The position numbers and the translations under genes were made by a program. This document shows positions 22,980 to 36,048 of a DNA stretch of 64,000 nucleotides, piece by piece (position 1 is the first letter of the stretch; each line of letters starts with the position of its first letter). The stretch covers positions 124,001 to 188,000 of the forward strand of contig CALYLX010000098.1 in NCBI GenBank assembly GCA_944990035.1, given 5' to 3'. The stretch comes from Clitopilus passeckerianus (Eukaryota > Basidiomycota > Agaricomycetes > Agaricales > Entolomataceae). Under the pieces are notes generated by a model. It was not told the DNA's origin. It saw nothing but the letters and a program-made list of their open reading frames with translations, and searched no databases.

Positions 22980-25440
22980 TGTTGTACAGAGAGGCCCACG
23001 CCCGCCCTCCTCCTCCTCGACTTTCTCCCCACTGGTATCCCTTCCCATCCCTCCGTACCCTCCGTACCCCTCCCCCTCCCTCTATCCATTCCTCATCGTC
23101 ATCGTTACCTGCAGCCCCGGATCCTTTGCGAACGCGCCCCGCCTACTATAATGATACGGAGGACCGGGAGGAGATACCATGTTATACCTAGAGCATCCTC
23201 TAAACCATCGCACACGCCGTTCAGACTCCCGCGTGCACCTGGAGCTGGAGTGGGAGTTGGGGATGGGGATGGCACACCTGTTGCCTGACGGTGTGGGGCG
23301 GGTTAGGATTGGAGGGTGAGGATCCGGTTGTTGGAGGTTGTGATGGGGAAGACGAACAATACAGTGTGAAGGAGGAGGAAGTGGCTGTTGGTTTGGAAGA
23401 TGAAAAGATCGTGGAAGAGGAAGACAAGTTCTGGTTGCCGAGGGCGGTGAAAACGTAGACGAGAAGCAGGAAAGAGTCGAAGAAGCCTGAGGTGAAGGTG
23501 GTGACCCAGAGGTTTGTCCATTTTATCATCGGTTCCTATATCTGGTTTCGTTGAGGTTGACGGATTGTCGTAGGCTTGTTTGATCATTAAGGAAAGCCCA
23601 CTGCTGGACTTCCCTTCCCGGTCAACAGTCTGTTGTCACTCATGCCCATGTGAGGAGATGCACCCAAGGGCCAAGGACGAAGAGGACTCTCCTCCAACCA
23701 CTCCTCCGACCACGAGCGTCCCTTCGTCTGGGCCACCGCGTGGTGAGGTATGGTGCAGGCATATTTGAAGATCGTTACTGTGGGGGAAGAGGATAATACA
23801 GAAGGTGACTCGGAAGCGGAAATCGCCGACGAGGTCCCTTCTGTCACACTCCCGTTCTCGATTCTACCGGGAGCTAATTGATGAGAAGGTGGAGGGGGAA
23901 GGGCCTGGGGCTGGGAGGTCGGAGGTGGAGGTAGAGCCTAGACGGGAGGTTGAGCAAGTTGTCGTTGGGTCAAAAGGTGGTTGAGGAAGAAGACCAGCAA
24001 GATGCAGACGGCACCCCTTCAAACCCCCGAGCCAATCGAAGTTCCACCAACTGTCGTTCTACCTCCGACCGCACCGACCGCTCTCCCCTTTCATCAGTAG
24101 CACCAGCAGTACCAACAACCCCACTGAGCTCTCCTCCTCCTCACGTTGAATCTAAGATTCATCTCGTCACCCTCGTCGTCTGGCCATTACCCATGTTGCT
24201 ACGCCTCAAATACCCGCCATGTTTACTCCAAGGCCTGCTGAGCATGCGCCTCATGCGCCTGGAGGAGATGACGATAGCTTCGAGCTGCCTTTTGACGAGA
24301 TGAACCACTATGCACCACTTTTGGACGAAGCGTTGGATTTACCCAACGCTTACGAGGAACATGCTGGGATGTCCCTAAGACCCACGATAGCTTCGAGCTG
24401 CCGTATGATCAGTTGTGGATCTACCGTAGGAGGATACGAGGAGCCTGTTTTAAGGGAGAAGGAGGGGTAGCCCGACGAGGAGGTGATGGTGGCGAGGGGA
24501 TATGTTTTTACGAAGCTGGTGGAGCCGTATTCGGGCACGGATGGGGATTCGACGGTGGATATAGTGCAGGCGTTTATTGCGGAGTACGCCAGCAAGCGGC
24601 TGGAGTACAGGAGGGCCAAGGGCGGGTCAGGAGCTGATGGAAGGTAGGACGTCCACGACACTGCCCATGATTCTGAAGAACGCGAAGATGACCCTAGGCT
24701 CGACAGGACGACGCCATGGTACCAACCGTCGAGGTGAGGGAGGATAGCAGCCAAGATCATATTTCGACTGCAACCTCCGGTCCTCTTTTGGATACCCCCC
24801 ACGAGCTTAACGAGGCCCTAACCCACATCCCCTTCATACTCTTCTACATCCACCGAAAGTCAAGCATACCAAAGGGCTGCAGAAACATGCCAAGGTTGTT
24901 ATGGGGTCATGCGCCTTCATCTCCAGCAACAACGATGAAGCACCTTCCTCGATTAGCACCCAACTTTCCTGGGAGGTAGTGCAGGATAATAGCTAGGCCA
25001 TTGCTGCAGCTGAGGCCTCCACAGGTGTCCTTTTCTCGCCGACAAGGAACACAGGCTCCTTACCTCCACCCTCGCTACCAGCATTCCTCTCGTGATTTCG
25101 TTCGAGAATATCCCCAACTTCGCCAACTACCGATCCGCCGCACCTGAGTTGAAGAAGAAGCAGGAGGAGACCGGCGCGTTGTGAAGATGTTCGCATCCAA
25201 GAGAGCTCATCCGTTGGTTTATGGTCGAGCAGCATGATGGTGGCAAGGCGGAATTCGTGACTTTCCTTCAGAAACCTGTTGCATCGATGAAGTGGGGAGC
25301 GCTCGTCAAGGTGGTGACATCGTTCTTGGAGGCACGTCTGAATGCAACTCCCGAGGGATATGCCGCTTTCATCGACTATCAAGCAGAGCGGGAGAGGAAA
25401 GAGAACGGGAGGTTGAAGAATGGTGGGTTCTAAGACTCTA
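22980..25440 (+). pseudogene. Copy C of acidic-tail membrane-protein family, relic
   Basis: Aligns with copy D from the mid exon 1 segment (GGATCCTTTGCGAACGCGCC near 23119) through the intron, whose donor (GTTTGT, near 23511) and acceptor (GTAG, near 23571) survive, and on through exon 2. Recognisable pieces are the acidic stretch near 23770-23990, DDDSFELPFDEMNHYAPLLDE near 24259-24320, EVMVARGYVF near 24480, and the last repeats near 25215-25430. Frameshifts and stops are many. About 400 bp between EEPV (near 24440) and EEVMVARG are deleted, the same interval that is identical between D and E. Confidence 0.75.
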
Positions 25441-25739
25441 CAATCTGTTTATAGAGGAGCCTTAGACGGCGGCGATGATGACTGTTCCATTACATTGATG
25501 CACATCCCGACTTTATTTATTTCTGTTTACGGTTTACACTTTCCTAGTTTACATGGTTTAGTTCTGTATCAACGTATAATCGCAGTTGTGATGTTTCCTA
25601 GTAATTGCTTGCTCAATTGATCTGCTTTGATCTCCAAGTGATGAATCGAACGACTTCCTATTGTTGTGACTAAAATTCCCACCAGTGTCTTTCCCTCCAC
25701 CTAACTACATTCTTCCTTGACATAACAAGCTAAGATCAT

Positions 25740-27688
25740 GGCCATGGCAGAAGCACTGTTCACCGATCTTCCACGAGAGATTTACCCTATCATCGCCACT
25801 CATCTCCCGCTTTACGCAAGCCCCTCTACTTTGCTTGCCCTCGCGTTGACCAACCGCCGCATCTCATAAATTGCTCTTCCTCTAGTTTACTCCCGGATAA
25901 TTCTGAAGAATGAGGCAGACGCCTCACGGGTCCTACAGAAACTCCTGGACGATCCACTACTCGGGCGCGCCGTTCGCCAACTACACGTTATGTCGGATCT
26001 ATCCTACGAAACAAGGATCCAGGATCCTCCTTTGGATGTCGTCAGGCGTGTTACGGACGTTATATGAAAGGGTTATCTACCATTCATCCACAAACTGGGT
26101 CTGCATCTATCCTATGGATGGTATTATGACTGCCAAGACGAAGACAGGCCAGTGAAGGGATTTGGTCGGACAGACCATCCTTTTCTTACCAGCAACCCGT
26201 CGACAAACCATCCGTGGCTGAACAGCCCGCGAAGCAACAGCCCGCCTACCCACCTCCCGTCCACCAACAACCCGTTGGCAGACAAACATCAGGCAGCTAC
26301 CGTCAACAGCCGATTGACAGGCTTGGGAAGAAGGTCTGGTCTCAGATCAAGGAGAAGTTCCTAGGCTTCGTGCTCTCGCTCTCAGTGGCTTCGAGAATTA
26401 CGTAGATGAACCCTGGGCCCAAGATTCGGGTCTTCTTGAGATTCAAGTATTAAATGACTCCCTCTTGAACGCAGTCTCCGTTTCTAATTGATTCTGCGGG
26501 GTATCACCAGTCTTTCCCTGCGTCCCGTTGCATTGACGATTAAGGCTTCGGCCAACCATAAACTCCTCAAAAAGATCTCATCCATAGCCCTCTCATTACA
26601 TACCACCCACCTGAATCTGAGTTGTTCAGAACCCATGTCTACCTCGCCGATCTTCGAACTTGAGTTCCCTTGCCTACAATCCTTGACCTTGGCGTCATTC
26701 TCAGATGTGGATACGTTGGAAGCCCTGGCTTTTTGGCAGCGGCATCCCTCCATTGAATATCTCAGTATTGCGTTGAATTTCCTGCCTGAAGCCAACCGTT
26801 GGTTCGCACCCGTGCTTCGAGTCAATGTTCTTCCAAAACTTCTACACCTTAGGGTACGCAGAATCTATATTCGAGCAGGCATCTACACTAAATATGAAAT
26901 GACCTTATGCATTATTGACAGGTTTGTTGGGAGGATGCGCTGCTTCCCGCGCCCATCCTGGGCCAGTTGCTCAGCCTTTCTATCAATAGAAGTGTCAATG
27001 CTCAAATACCTTATCTTTTCCAATCTGTTTGCTCAGACGGGTTGCCAAGGTTAAAATTCCTGGACATTGGGCAGTCTCCTTCGTCGAGTTATAGGAACAA
27101 ACACCTCGAGGGCAGTCTGTGGTACGAAAGGGAAGACGGCAGCTTTCAGCGTACGACAAACGAAGCGTCCAGAACTGTGTTCAATAGTTTCATGCATTCT
27201 ATTGTTCGCGCTGCTCTGAACTTAGAAGAAATTGGATTCCATGGCGGCCGATTCCCACTCTCTGAGTTTGTGAGTGCCAATGCATCTTATCATCCCTATC
27301 AGACTGCACATCTGAGGGCTATTCATCTCATTACCTCATCTAGATTTCAATCACTGATGATTCAAATGAATTCACACATCTTAAGCATCTTTACTACGAC
27401 GAGTACATTGATAGGGATGATGGGTCACATAGTGGGAGAATTCCCTTTCGCTGTCAATGGCAAGGCCAGCAAATCACCTTCGCATCTCAAGCGATGAAGC
27501 TCGCCGAGACAGTCCCGAATTTGGTGTCTATTACCAATGTGGGCACGTTGTATAGACCTTTCATGGTGGCCAGAATAACAAGGGGAGAACATCGCCAAGT
27601 TAGTAGCGTTGAGGTCGGGAATGGATACGGGATGAAGATTGGCTACGAAGACGAGGCTTTTCCTTGGTCACCATATGATTTTATTTAA
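25740..27688 (+). pseudogene. F-box/LRR-like protein, pseudogene
   Basis: Starts with a typical fungal F-box opening (LPREIYPIIATHLP, then LLALALTNRRIS) and is broken by TAA at about 25867 directly before IALPLVYSRI, by a TGA near 26065, and by further stops to about 26490. Downstream parts still look coding: 26488-26853, an intron to about 26920, an exon ending GRFPLSEF near 27270, a donor, and a last exon from about 27346 to a TAA at 27688. F-box proteins recruit substrates to SCF ubiquitin ligases. This copy looks inactivated near its 5' end while its 3' half is little decayed. Confidence 0.65.
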
Positions 27689-27689
27689 C

Positions 27690-28520
27690 AAATTTGTCAG
27701 ACTGTCACGAATTATGTTTGTTTGTGAAGGTTAGGCCAAAGTACTTGCGTTCGCACAAGATGAGTTAGTTTCTCCGACTCCTCTAGAGTAAGAGCCTGAG
27801 TTGTAGGGCATTTTGTGGTTGTAAACTCCATTCAAAGTTACAGGTCCAGATTTCGCACTCGGTTTGTGGCCCCGTCCTAAGGGAAAATACGGCCGACAGC
27901 CTACCGAAGCGGAGCAAATGCTTGAGAACGTGATCCTATAATGACTTTATAGAAGCCAACACTACTGCATCAACATATGGCGACTGGCGTCCCGACTGCC
28001 ATACAAGAAAGAAAGCACCTTTGGCTATTTTCCAGAAGTAAATACGCATACCCCTAATAACGCGAGCAAGCAATACAGATAGGGATCGCGGGATGCACTG
28101 ATGACCAGGGTACGCGTGAATTAGTATTCGTCCTAGTCGAGACAATCGAACCCATCTCACAGCGTCCTCTATCTGCGAGACTATGCCTCTCTTTCAAAAT
28201 CTCCAACCAACTAAGAGGCACCCGTCTTTGATGCCGATTGGGAAGCCTGCGGGAGCCGTAGACACCCAAAGGAGAGCCAAATATCAGGAGGATCCAGGTA
28301 GGAACGGTGATTAGGCCAGTCAGAGGTGTTTTCCAGATCCCCCCCCCCCCCCCGAGATGGTCCGGCCGCACAGAATCGCGAAACCTGCTTTTGTTCTAGC
28401 GTTAGCATGTGTCCTTTGTTTCCGTGTACGAAAGCAACCGGCAGCTGTTCATTGAAAAAGCATCGGAAAATCGCGGTTCCGCAAATTTTCTTCTAAAAGT
28501 ATAACAAAAGTAGACGTACA
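27690..28520. other. Intergenic with a 15-base poly-C run
   Basis: No gene is supported. A run of 15 C residues lies at 28339-28353. Confidence 0.4.
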
Positions 28521-28539
28521 CGCTGGTGCAAAGCAGTGG

Positions 28540-28842
28540 AGAAATCGTCCGACGTCTGTTTTATAGTCTACCTCAAATAACCAGGTCAGGACTGGTGGAT
28601 CAAGGTCTTTATATTGGCTCAGCCAAAGGAGCCTGGGGGATGGTCGTAAGCACGAGTCTTAGGGCAGTGCCAGGTGTGTAAATGGATGCGTACCTCAAAG
28701 AGACAGCACCGCCGAGTACCAGGTCCAACCAAGTCACTAAGATATTACCTCCTTGGGAGAGGGCGGCTTTGGTTTTAGCAGTAACAAACCCTACGGTGAC
28801 CACAGTAGAGAGAATAAGATAGCCAGTGACTCTAATCTGCAC
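28540..28842 (-). pseudogene. Fragment of small multi-pass membrane protein family
   Basis: The minus strand holds a first membrane exon without ATG (preceded by an acceptor-like CAG), reading GYLILSTVV...TWLDLVLGGAVSL, a GTACGC donor, and a second exon reading LWLSQYKDLDPPVLTWLFEVDY. Both match the gene at 32880-33609 (GYLLLTSAV..., WLGQYKDVDPPV). Coding potential ends near 28540. The N-terminal exon and the C-terminal membrane exons are missing. Confidence 0.65.
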
Positions 28843-28989
28843 TGATGCGAAGCGCGTGAAATGAAGCTAAAGGTGCGTGAAAGAGAAAACTCTATCCACA
28901 CAACACTAACACTCAAACCACACACAACACGAGTTCGTTGGGGCTTATATGAACCAATAGACACCGTAGATACACTTAGCACGAGCGTA

Positions 28990-30560
28990 GTATAGCCGTG
29001 AAATGTAGTAGGTAGTTCAAAATCAAAGATTTTGAATGCAAATCAAATAAACTCGCGCGCACGCAAGTGAAATCCTTCAATATAACTCAAATGACCTTAG
29101 AACCCGCAGTTTCTTTGGTCGAAGCGCTCGCAAGTAGGAATCTAAAGCAGTCACAACACAGGTAATGCTCGAATTCGGTCTCTCGATTACTTGGGGGATT
29201 CTCCCGCTCATGCTACAGTACTTATACAAAATGGTTGTGTCTACAATAGGAAATAAATAGAATATTCTGGAAGTCGACAGGTGGGTTCTTTCATGTGAAT
29301 GCTCCGGTAAAACATCCATTATGGGTATGAAAACCTGTTGTGAGGCCCAATACTTGAGAAATGGAGAGAAACCTCGGAGATTGATGGACCGCGCTGGTGC
29401 CTATCGAGACGAGGATCCTGATTGGTTGGAGACATAGCATGACTCAGAGAAACTAAGAATAGCTTTTCCTTGGCATATCTAAGCCGGTACAATCGCAAGT
29501 TCACGTGTATTTTATGGCGCAATACACATTTCGAGGACGGGGTCTCCAGATGATCTTCCCTCTATGCCGGGCCGGCAAGGTGAAGTACCATCATTTCATG
29601 TCTCCGATAAATCCGTTGCCCATATGGAATCGCAGGCAATCAATGCCGAAGCTTCTCCGGATGAAGCGGACCTTAACACCGTGCATAAGGAATTCATCTC
29701 CTTGTTTCGTCAGGCATCGAGATAACTCGTGCTGATCCTGGACAGTTCGGAGCTCACTTCCAGGCTTCGTTTGTCCAATAATATTCATTAGGGTGGAATG
29801 TAATACATATAAAATACACAGGAATGCGAAATTTTAGATGTATATACGGCAGTGCCGTGTCAGCACCAACGGTCTTTCACCGATTCTAGGTTGATTGGTT
29901 CCGACAGCTGAGCTGGGGTTGGCCGAGTCCGATGTTGGATTCTCGACGTCGGATTGGTGGGTGCACGCCGTTTCGAAAGCGTCGGAACTACGATGAATGT
30001 TTGAGAACTGGTAAGGAGGGGTCAGATTTTGGACGCGAAAGCACCTAGCTCTCACAGACTCTTCATCGGATTGGTAGTCAAGAAGCTCTGCCATCTCGGT
30101 GCTGGTGAGTAGTTCCCAACAGCGGAATAGCAAAATCTTCGGCCTACAAGGCGGCAAATGTCACCTTTCAGAGTGCCTTGGGAGCGGAGCAGAGGAGAGA
30201 AGACGTGTTCCATCAGTGAATCTTGCCAATAAGTTATACGCTCGAAATGGCGAGGACGACACCGTCATCCATCAATTCATCCAAGTTGGCAGATGGGCGC
30301 TGATAATTGGTTCTGTTCGTTTGAGAAGGGATCACCATGTGAAGATCTTATTGAAGTTGAATGATTGGACTCATCAACTGAGCGAGCAATCCCAGAGGCT
30401 TAAGCATAGATTCTCAGCTGCGGGAAAAGGATGTCGTTTTATTCCCATTCAGATACCGGATAGGAAGGACTATCTTTTTGATGTCTTTGTCTGAAGATCC
30501 ATGCGGAGTCTTCGGGCGATTTTCAACAAATAAAGTACATGTATTAACACCACCGGCGAA
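28990..30560. other. Gene-poor stretch, weak frames only
   Basis: A minus frame at 29834-30157 and a plus frame at 30099-30494 (131 codons) overlap each other and have no recognisable motif. I cannot support a gene here. Confidence 0.3.
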
Positions 30561-30566
30561 CCACAA

Positions 30567-31674
30567 TCAATAGGTTCCATGCATGACGTACGAGTATTTA
30601 ATCAAACGGCTTCTCCACGTCATTGACCATCCACCCTCGGAGGTCGTCGAGTAGTCAAAATAATATGGGACCAGCATCAGATTCAAACCGAGGTAGAGAA
30701 ACGCTGTAGAGAAGACAAAACTTAGATTAATCGAGCATCTAAACAGAATTTGCGCTTACGATGGAGCCAGAACCGTCGCATGTAGCGGCGGAATGGCAGG
30801 CTGAGGGCTCCTGGTGTTGCTGCCATGATGGTCTTACTCTGGAATGTGCGGTCTTGAGTTTTCTCATTTGAGGTAACAGGTGATGAATTCACTCACCGAG
30901 ACAAAGGTGAGATAAGCCAGAGCGACTATGGCAATTGGACGAATCACAAATCCAACCGCGGCCAGCAGAGTTAGTATGAGTGCATTGGGAGCCTCTCCGG
31001 GTGACATTGGGATTTCAATAGGCATCCAGTTCGTCAAATCGGTGATACCGAATGGAATTCTGGATAAAGCGAGGTAAAAGGTAATCGAAACCAAATCTAA
31101 GAGGCCACGCTTGGTCAATAGTGAGCCCAACGCTTTACTTTGGAATGACACTCACTCATTACGAGAATTCCGAGAGGGAGGTAGAGTAGGTCGTATGTAT
31201 AGTCATCCTGGTAGAACCATGGAGCCACCGGCGGTTGACTGGTTTCATACGATTTCAGGAAATACCATCTGTGCAAGCAAAAGGTCAGGGGATAAGATAT
31301 GGTGGAATGAGGCAAATCCTACATGGCTGAAATCAGAGCAATTCCCACCCATTCGATGCCCGTCCAGGTAACGGTTCCGTGATTCCGAAATTCCAGGGCC
31401 TTCCCGACACCAGCACCAAACAGGACAGCGCTCGTACTCAGACGGAACCCCGTCGGTTTGAGACCGTTTGACTCCAGCGTATGTGAGCGTTCACTTTGGC
31501 TAGACGATCCTAAAGGGACCTTGGATAAGCCAGAAATATCGGTGAGTCCAAGGGCTTTCTCGCCATCGGGACTAGGGATGTATTAAGTATAGTATTCAAG
31601 AATCATTTCAACGAACCAGATCCTGGAAGATTCCCGGCTCACCTTGTCGTATTATTCACTGCAGGCTCAGCCAT
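30567..31674 (-). CDS. Multi-pass membrane protein, family member P (271 aa)
   Basis: Six exons: 31674-31643, 31571-31323, 31268-31163, 31109-30897, 30838-30760 and 30703-30567, all in phase and giving 271 codons. A hydrophilic N-terminus (MAEPAVNN) precedes about five membrane segments. The family signature follows the second intron: WYFLKSYETSQPPVAPWFYQ, then DDY..DLLYLPLGIL. The tail ends near PYYFDY. The closest relatives in the window are genes Q (32880-33609) and R (33867-34866). I recognise no named family. It is probably a lineage-specific integral membrane protein of unknown role. Confidence 0.7.
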
Positions 31675-31679
31675 TCTGG

Positions 31680-32870
31680 TGTCAAAAAGGTTTTCGGTGA
31701 TTAGAGTTTTGTGATGGGCTACTTTGTCGATGGTAGAGTTTAAGAATCAACAGTGCGCAGTAAAGGAGCTGCAACTCCGTGCATCGCCTGAACGTTTCAC
31801 TGCCCTCGATCTCTCATAGGCGTTCTGGCCACGCTGTGGCGGAAGAGAAGCACAAGGCCATGCATAGCCACCCGATGGTCGCACCCGGGTAAGGAGTACA
31901 GTATGGGACAACTATGCCTCGTTATCGATTTATCAGCTGCTGCCCACTTTGAGCAGAGGGCAAAACACTTCCTCGTCAGATTCAAGAGCAGCATCGTAAC
32001 AAGTATCTGGATATCGGATGCCAAGGGCGGAGTTGAGGAAGAATAACTTACCCAGGTTGCAGTAATGTCCGATTGTCGAGAGGCCAGCCGTCAGAAACGT
32101 ATGTAGTCCAGAAGGTCCAGATCTTATCAGAATTTACGGTTATTTTATCTTCCCCTAGCACAAAGAGCACAGATGTCAGAGTCTGGTCAGAGCTAAGGAA
32201 TAGAACGTTTTGGTCAACCAGGAGAGTGTGTGCACGTTTGGACCAGAGGTTGTTGAGCTTTCGGTCCTCGGCTCGAACTCCCGCGTCTGCCTACCACTAC
32301 TGGTGTTCCTCCTCTATGTGTCAATAAAGTGCAAATGGCAAACTTGGGGCTTGACTCCATTATCTTGCGTGCTCCAGTAAGGCTACGGCCAAGGGACCAT
32401 ACCTGAGGCTTGGGAAGGCAGCTAAACCTACACTATCTGAAAAGCACCATTAGCTGAACTCCTGTTGAGGCTTCTCTACCGAGCGGGGTTGATGGTGCCC
32501 ACAAAGTGTCAAAGAAGTTGAAGGAAGGCTATGCACCACAGTTTGGTCTAGGGTATATGAGAACCTTCTGGTTTGCTCGGTCTTGTACTACAGTCCGACT
32601 ACCGAATATTTCTCTCAGGATGGCACTTCCTTCTAGGTATCTCTTCCTTCACTCCCGGGTTTCGGTCAATTCTCCAAACTTGCGTATCCGGGTCTCAGAA
32701 CTATGACAAGCTATATCAGTGATCTCGAGACCGGAGATGCTTCAAGAGAACAGATTATTTCTCGCCCATCTGCAGCGTTATCTAGGCCGAGGTTGGCCTC
32801 TGCAGCGATCAACCCATCATACACCCCTTCATTTCTTCACAGCTTGCAAGCCATAAGCAGGCTCGAACCT
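31680..32870. other. Intergenic between divergent genes P and Q
   Basis: Genes P (minus) and Q (plus) point away from each other across this 1.2 kb. Only short frames are seen, none with family motifs. Confidence 0.4.
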
Positions 32871-32879
32871 TCGATCATC

Positions 32880-33609
32880 ATGAACTCCTCCAACTTGGCC
32901 GCCGCAACTCTTGCCGTAACCGACCTCGCATTAACGGAGAATCTGGACCAGCCACTGCTGCTGATCAAAGTCAACGGTTATCTCCTCCTGACGAGCGCCG
33001 TCACACTCACCTTTGCTGGAGTCAAAGTAGCAGCTTCCTTGATTCAAGGTGGCTCTGTCGCGATTGGTTGGTTAGACTTCTCATTCGGTGGAGTTGTCGC
33101 AGTTGCGTACGTCCTCGTACAACTTGTGAATTACTAGATTTGCCTGACTTACATCGAACGCAGCTTGTCATGGCTCGGCCAATACAAGGACGTTGACCCT
33201 CCCGTGCTACAATGGCTGTTCCATGTTGACTATGCCGTGGACGTCATACTATTTGGGTTAATTGTCGGTGGGTCGCCTAGGCGTAGTCTTATTCAAATGA
33301 ACCAAGACTGATATCCTTATCCCAGGCGCCATGACGCTGTATCTCACATTGGGCGTATGGATCTTGTCTGCACTCATCAACTATTCTGGTACAGCGCGGT
33401 ACTGGAGCATCCTTGCGATGGCGTATGCGGTGTTTATTGGGTTGCTCTGTCCGCCTTTTCTTCTGCTTCTGTGGAAGGAGTTCAGGCCGGCATTCTGGCT
33501 TAAAGAGCGGCTTGTGTCGAAAGTAAAAAGTCCTTTGATATGTGCTTTACTTGCTTTGTTACTGTCTGGTATAGTACTGATGGAAGAACTTTACTCGCCT
33601 AAGCTGTAA
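32880..33609 (+). CDS. Multi-pass membrane protein, family member Q (204 aa)
   Basis: Three exons: 32880-33106, 33164-33267 and 33326-33609. Exon 1 is 227 nt, exactly the length of exon 1 in gene R, and the next intron falls at the same codon before the WLGQYKDVDPPV signature (WYYLGFYESVHPPV in R). Membrane segments lie near residues 35-60, 60-80, 95-125, 130-150 and 180-200. An upstream in-frame ATG at 32703 would add 59 residues, but the family has short N-termini, so 32880 was chosen. Function is unknown. Confidence 0.7.
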
Positions 33610-33866
33610 CAATGTGTCCTACCCACACCCCAACTCATAATTCAGAGGTTTGCGTGGCGCTCGAGAGATTCAATTTGGGTCTTGGCGCGACCTGTCTCTT
33701 GAACCTGAAGCATAAACTGACGAGCAACTCATACAACGGATACCGTCATAACCACGCGCACAGAACTGATCCATCCTTTCCTTCAATCTGGTCGCGGATG
33801 CATTACAAGCTATTTTCCATCGAGATCGTGTACAATACACGAACACAATAGATGCGAATACCAGCA

Positions 33867-34866
33867 TCAACCCCAATAACCCAACCTATCCACGATGATA
33901 CACAACATCGCAAACGTTCCCCAAGCACTCGTCCACCCAACGATGAGCATGGTGGAGGTGTACAGCCAACCTTTGTGACGAGCTTTTATCAGTCTCAGAT
34001 GTTCCCATATAGAGAGATAGAATGGGCTCACGGTGAAGATCCCCCCTATCAGTAAACCGATCGTAAAGATAGTCGAAATTTCTTCCTAAGAAAGCAGATA
34101 CGACGGTTCGGGTTCGACGAGGGAGTAGGGTGACGGAACGGTTCAACTGGGACATATCGGGGGTTAGTGTGGAAACTAGGCCCATACACTGCAGTATACT
34201 CACCAGGTACTTAAGAGCAAGAATCGGCCCGAACCATGCAGCAGATACGACGCACATCGTGAAAACAGAAAAAAATGTTATCCAAGGTATAAAGACGAGG
34301 AGAGGCAAGGCACCCGGACCGGGTTTGTATGTCGCCAAGTTCATGAGATACATGCAGGGGAAACAATAGAGGGAAGCCATAATCATGAAGACGAAGCCGA
34401 GGAGTGCTGCGATGGGTCGTGGAATCAGGTCAGGTTCAGAGCTGGACCAGGGGCCACTCACAGCTGACAAGGATTCCGAGAGGCAAGTAGATAAGGTCTA
34501 GCGAGTAGTCTTCGTGGAAGAACCAAGATGCGACAGGAGGGTGTACGGATTCGTAGAAGCCCAGATAGTACCATCTGCATACATATGAACCAATGGTCAG
34601 TTTCTCAAAACAATAGATATAATTGAGATAAAGTCATACATTACCGCAACCAATGCACCTCCAACCCACTCCGTCCACGTTGCAGAGAGAGAGTTCCCAG
34701 CTAGGGATTCTAGAGCCTTCGCAGTTCCGAATGTGAGAATAATAGCCATGGTTGAGAGTCGATACAGTGTGAGCCTGACGATTGTTGGCTCCTCAGCCTT
34801 GGGCCTTACAGGCTGCGGGAGGAGATCTTGAGCGTGGCCATCCGAATGAACGTGTCGATCTTCCAT
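33867..34866 (-). CDS. Multi-pass membrane protein, family member R (253 aa)
   Basis: Four exons: 34866-34640, 34574-34462, 34406-34204 and 34085-33867, in phase. The product starts MEDRHVHSDG, has a first membrane span (LSTMAIILTFGTAKALES), then TWTEWVGGALVAV, the WYYLGFYESVHPPV...DLIYLPLGILV signature, two spans in exon 3 and two in exon 4, and ends RLGYWG. Genes Q and R converge with only about 260 bp between their stop codons. The ATG was chosen because the upstream in-frame start is TTG. Function is unknown. Confidence 0.68.
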
Positions 34867-34899
34867 GAGGCGTCTCTCGAAGAGAGTCCCGCCCTTCAA

Positions 34900-35340
34900 G
34901 TGTACGACCGACTTGCCGGAGGCGGTGGGCCGTTCGGGATAGGTGCTGTTGTGGTAGGAAGTGAACCAAATGTATTATGTCGAGGCACAAGATTCAGGTC
35001 AATCAGGTCACAAGGCAATGCAGGGATGTTGAGCGGGTGTTAGGGCTCTAAGGATATCGGATATCCTCTGTTCTGGGAAGGGGTAGCCATTATCAGTGCG
35101 CGCGCAACAGAAGGCAAGAAGAAGAATGTTTAGAGAAGCTGAAGACCAAGTGGTTTAAGGAGGTCAAGGGAAGAAATAGCAAAAGATTGTCGGTTCGTCG
35201 GATCTCGGGTTTACTACGCGTGTGAAGGACCGGACCGGCCAGAACTCAAGCAAACCAAACCTCTATCTTCCTCATATTCTACCGACATAGCATGCTTTAT
35301 CTCTCTCTTGAGCACTTTCTACCTGGAAACAGGAAGTTGC
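34900..35340. other. Intergenic upstream of gene R and module D
   Basis: No gene seen. Confidence 0.4.
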
Positions 35341-35349
35341 CTTTGGAAC

Positions 35350-35800
35350 TCTTGTTGACGTGTTTGAACGAGACGCGACTGTAAATCATGTGATCGCGTT
35401 CGAGGCACTCGTGACTGAACCGGATTCGTGTCCGGTACTACAACCTTCTCCATCTACTAGTGCTTCAAGCTTCAGCTTCAAACTCTTGAGAAACATACTT
35501 GATACGAACTCAGCGCAACCAATTCTGCCACAACCAAGAACTTGACCGCAAGCGAACCAAGGTTCTGAACTGGATCGGCCTTTTCCCTGCCAAAACGTTG
35601 CCCACTCGAAACGACTATGCACTGCATGCCGGGAGTTCTTGATTACGAATGACGACCTTGGATTTTCTGCTGGCTGAGCTCAACCGGCCCTACCCCAAGG
35701 CAAGCGAACCAGCAGGCTCACGTAGGTTACATTTACTGACCTCTGTTCCACCTTACAGGAGCTTAAGCTCAAGCTTCGCGTTGTTGGAACGAAGTTGTGT
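35350..35800 (+). repeat. Conserved relic module, copy upstream of copy D
   Basis: Contains CATGTGATCGCGTTCGAGGC and CTCGTGACTGAACCGG near 35387-35425, an AACTTGACCGC..GCGAACCAAG region shared with the copy near 44090, and a well-preserved GC-AG intron: AAG|GCAAGCG near 35700, ACTGACC near 35735, acceptor CAG at 35757-35759. Coding frames are short (HVIAFEALVTEPD). Confidence 0.6.
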
Positions 35801-36040
35801 CTTCTGACACTAGAGCCACCATCAACCATGCTTGCCGCTAGCATATCCAGTGACCCTTGAAATCGCCGTTCTCGTCTCTTGCGCTATACCACGATTGAGT
35901 CCTCTGGGCCTTGTCAACGCACATCCTGCCAAGTTTCCGGCCCACAGGATTTCAACCTCGACCAAGACTTCCCCATAATGGATGGCGAGATATGAGGCTT
36001 ACATACCCCTCATCAGTCCATCTCGAAATCCCTCCTGGCC

Positions 36041-36048
36041 TATAAAAA
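36041..36048 (+). promoter_or_regulatory. TATA box of copy D
   Basis: TATAAAAA about 90 bp before the ATG. The whole 140-bp leader, from TATGAGGCTTACATACCCC onward, is nearly the same in copy E (44881-45025). Confidence 0.65.

Noticed and set aside
28339..28353. A 15-base poly-C run as a functional site
   Set aside because: No neighbouring gene or repeat explains it; it is most simply a homopolymer slippage tract or an assembly feature.
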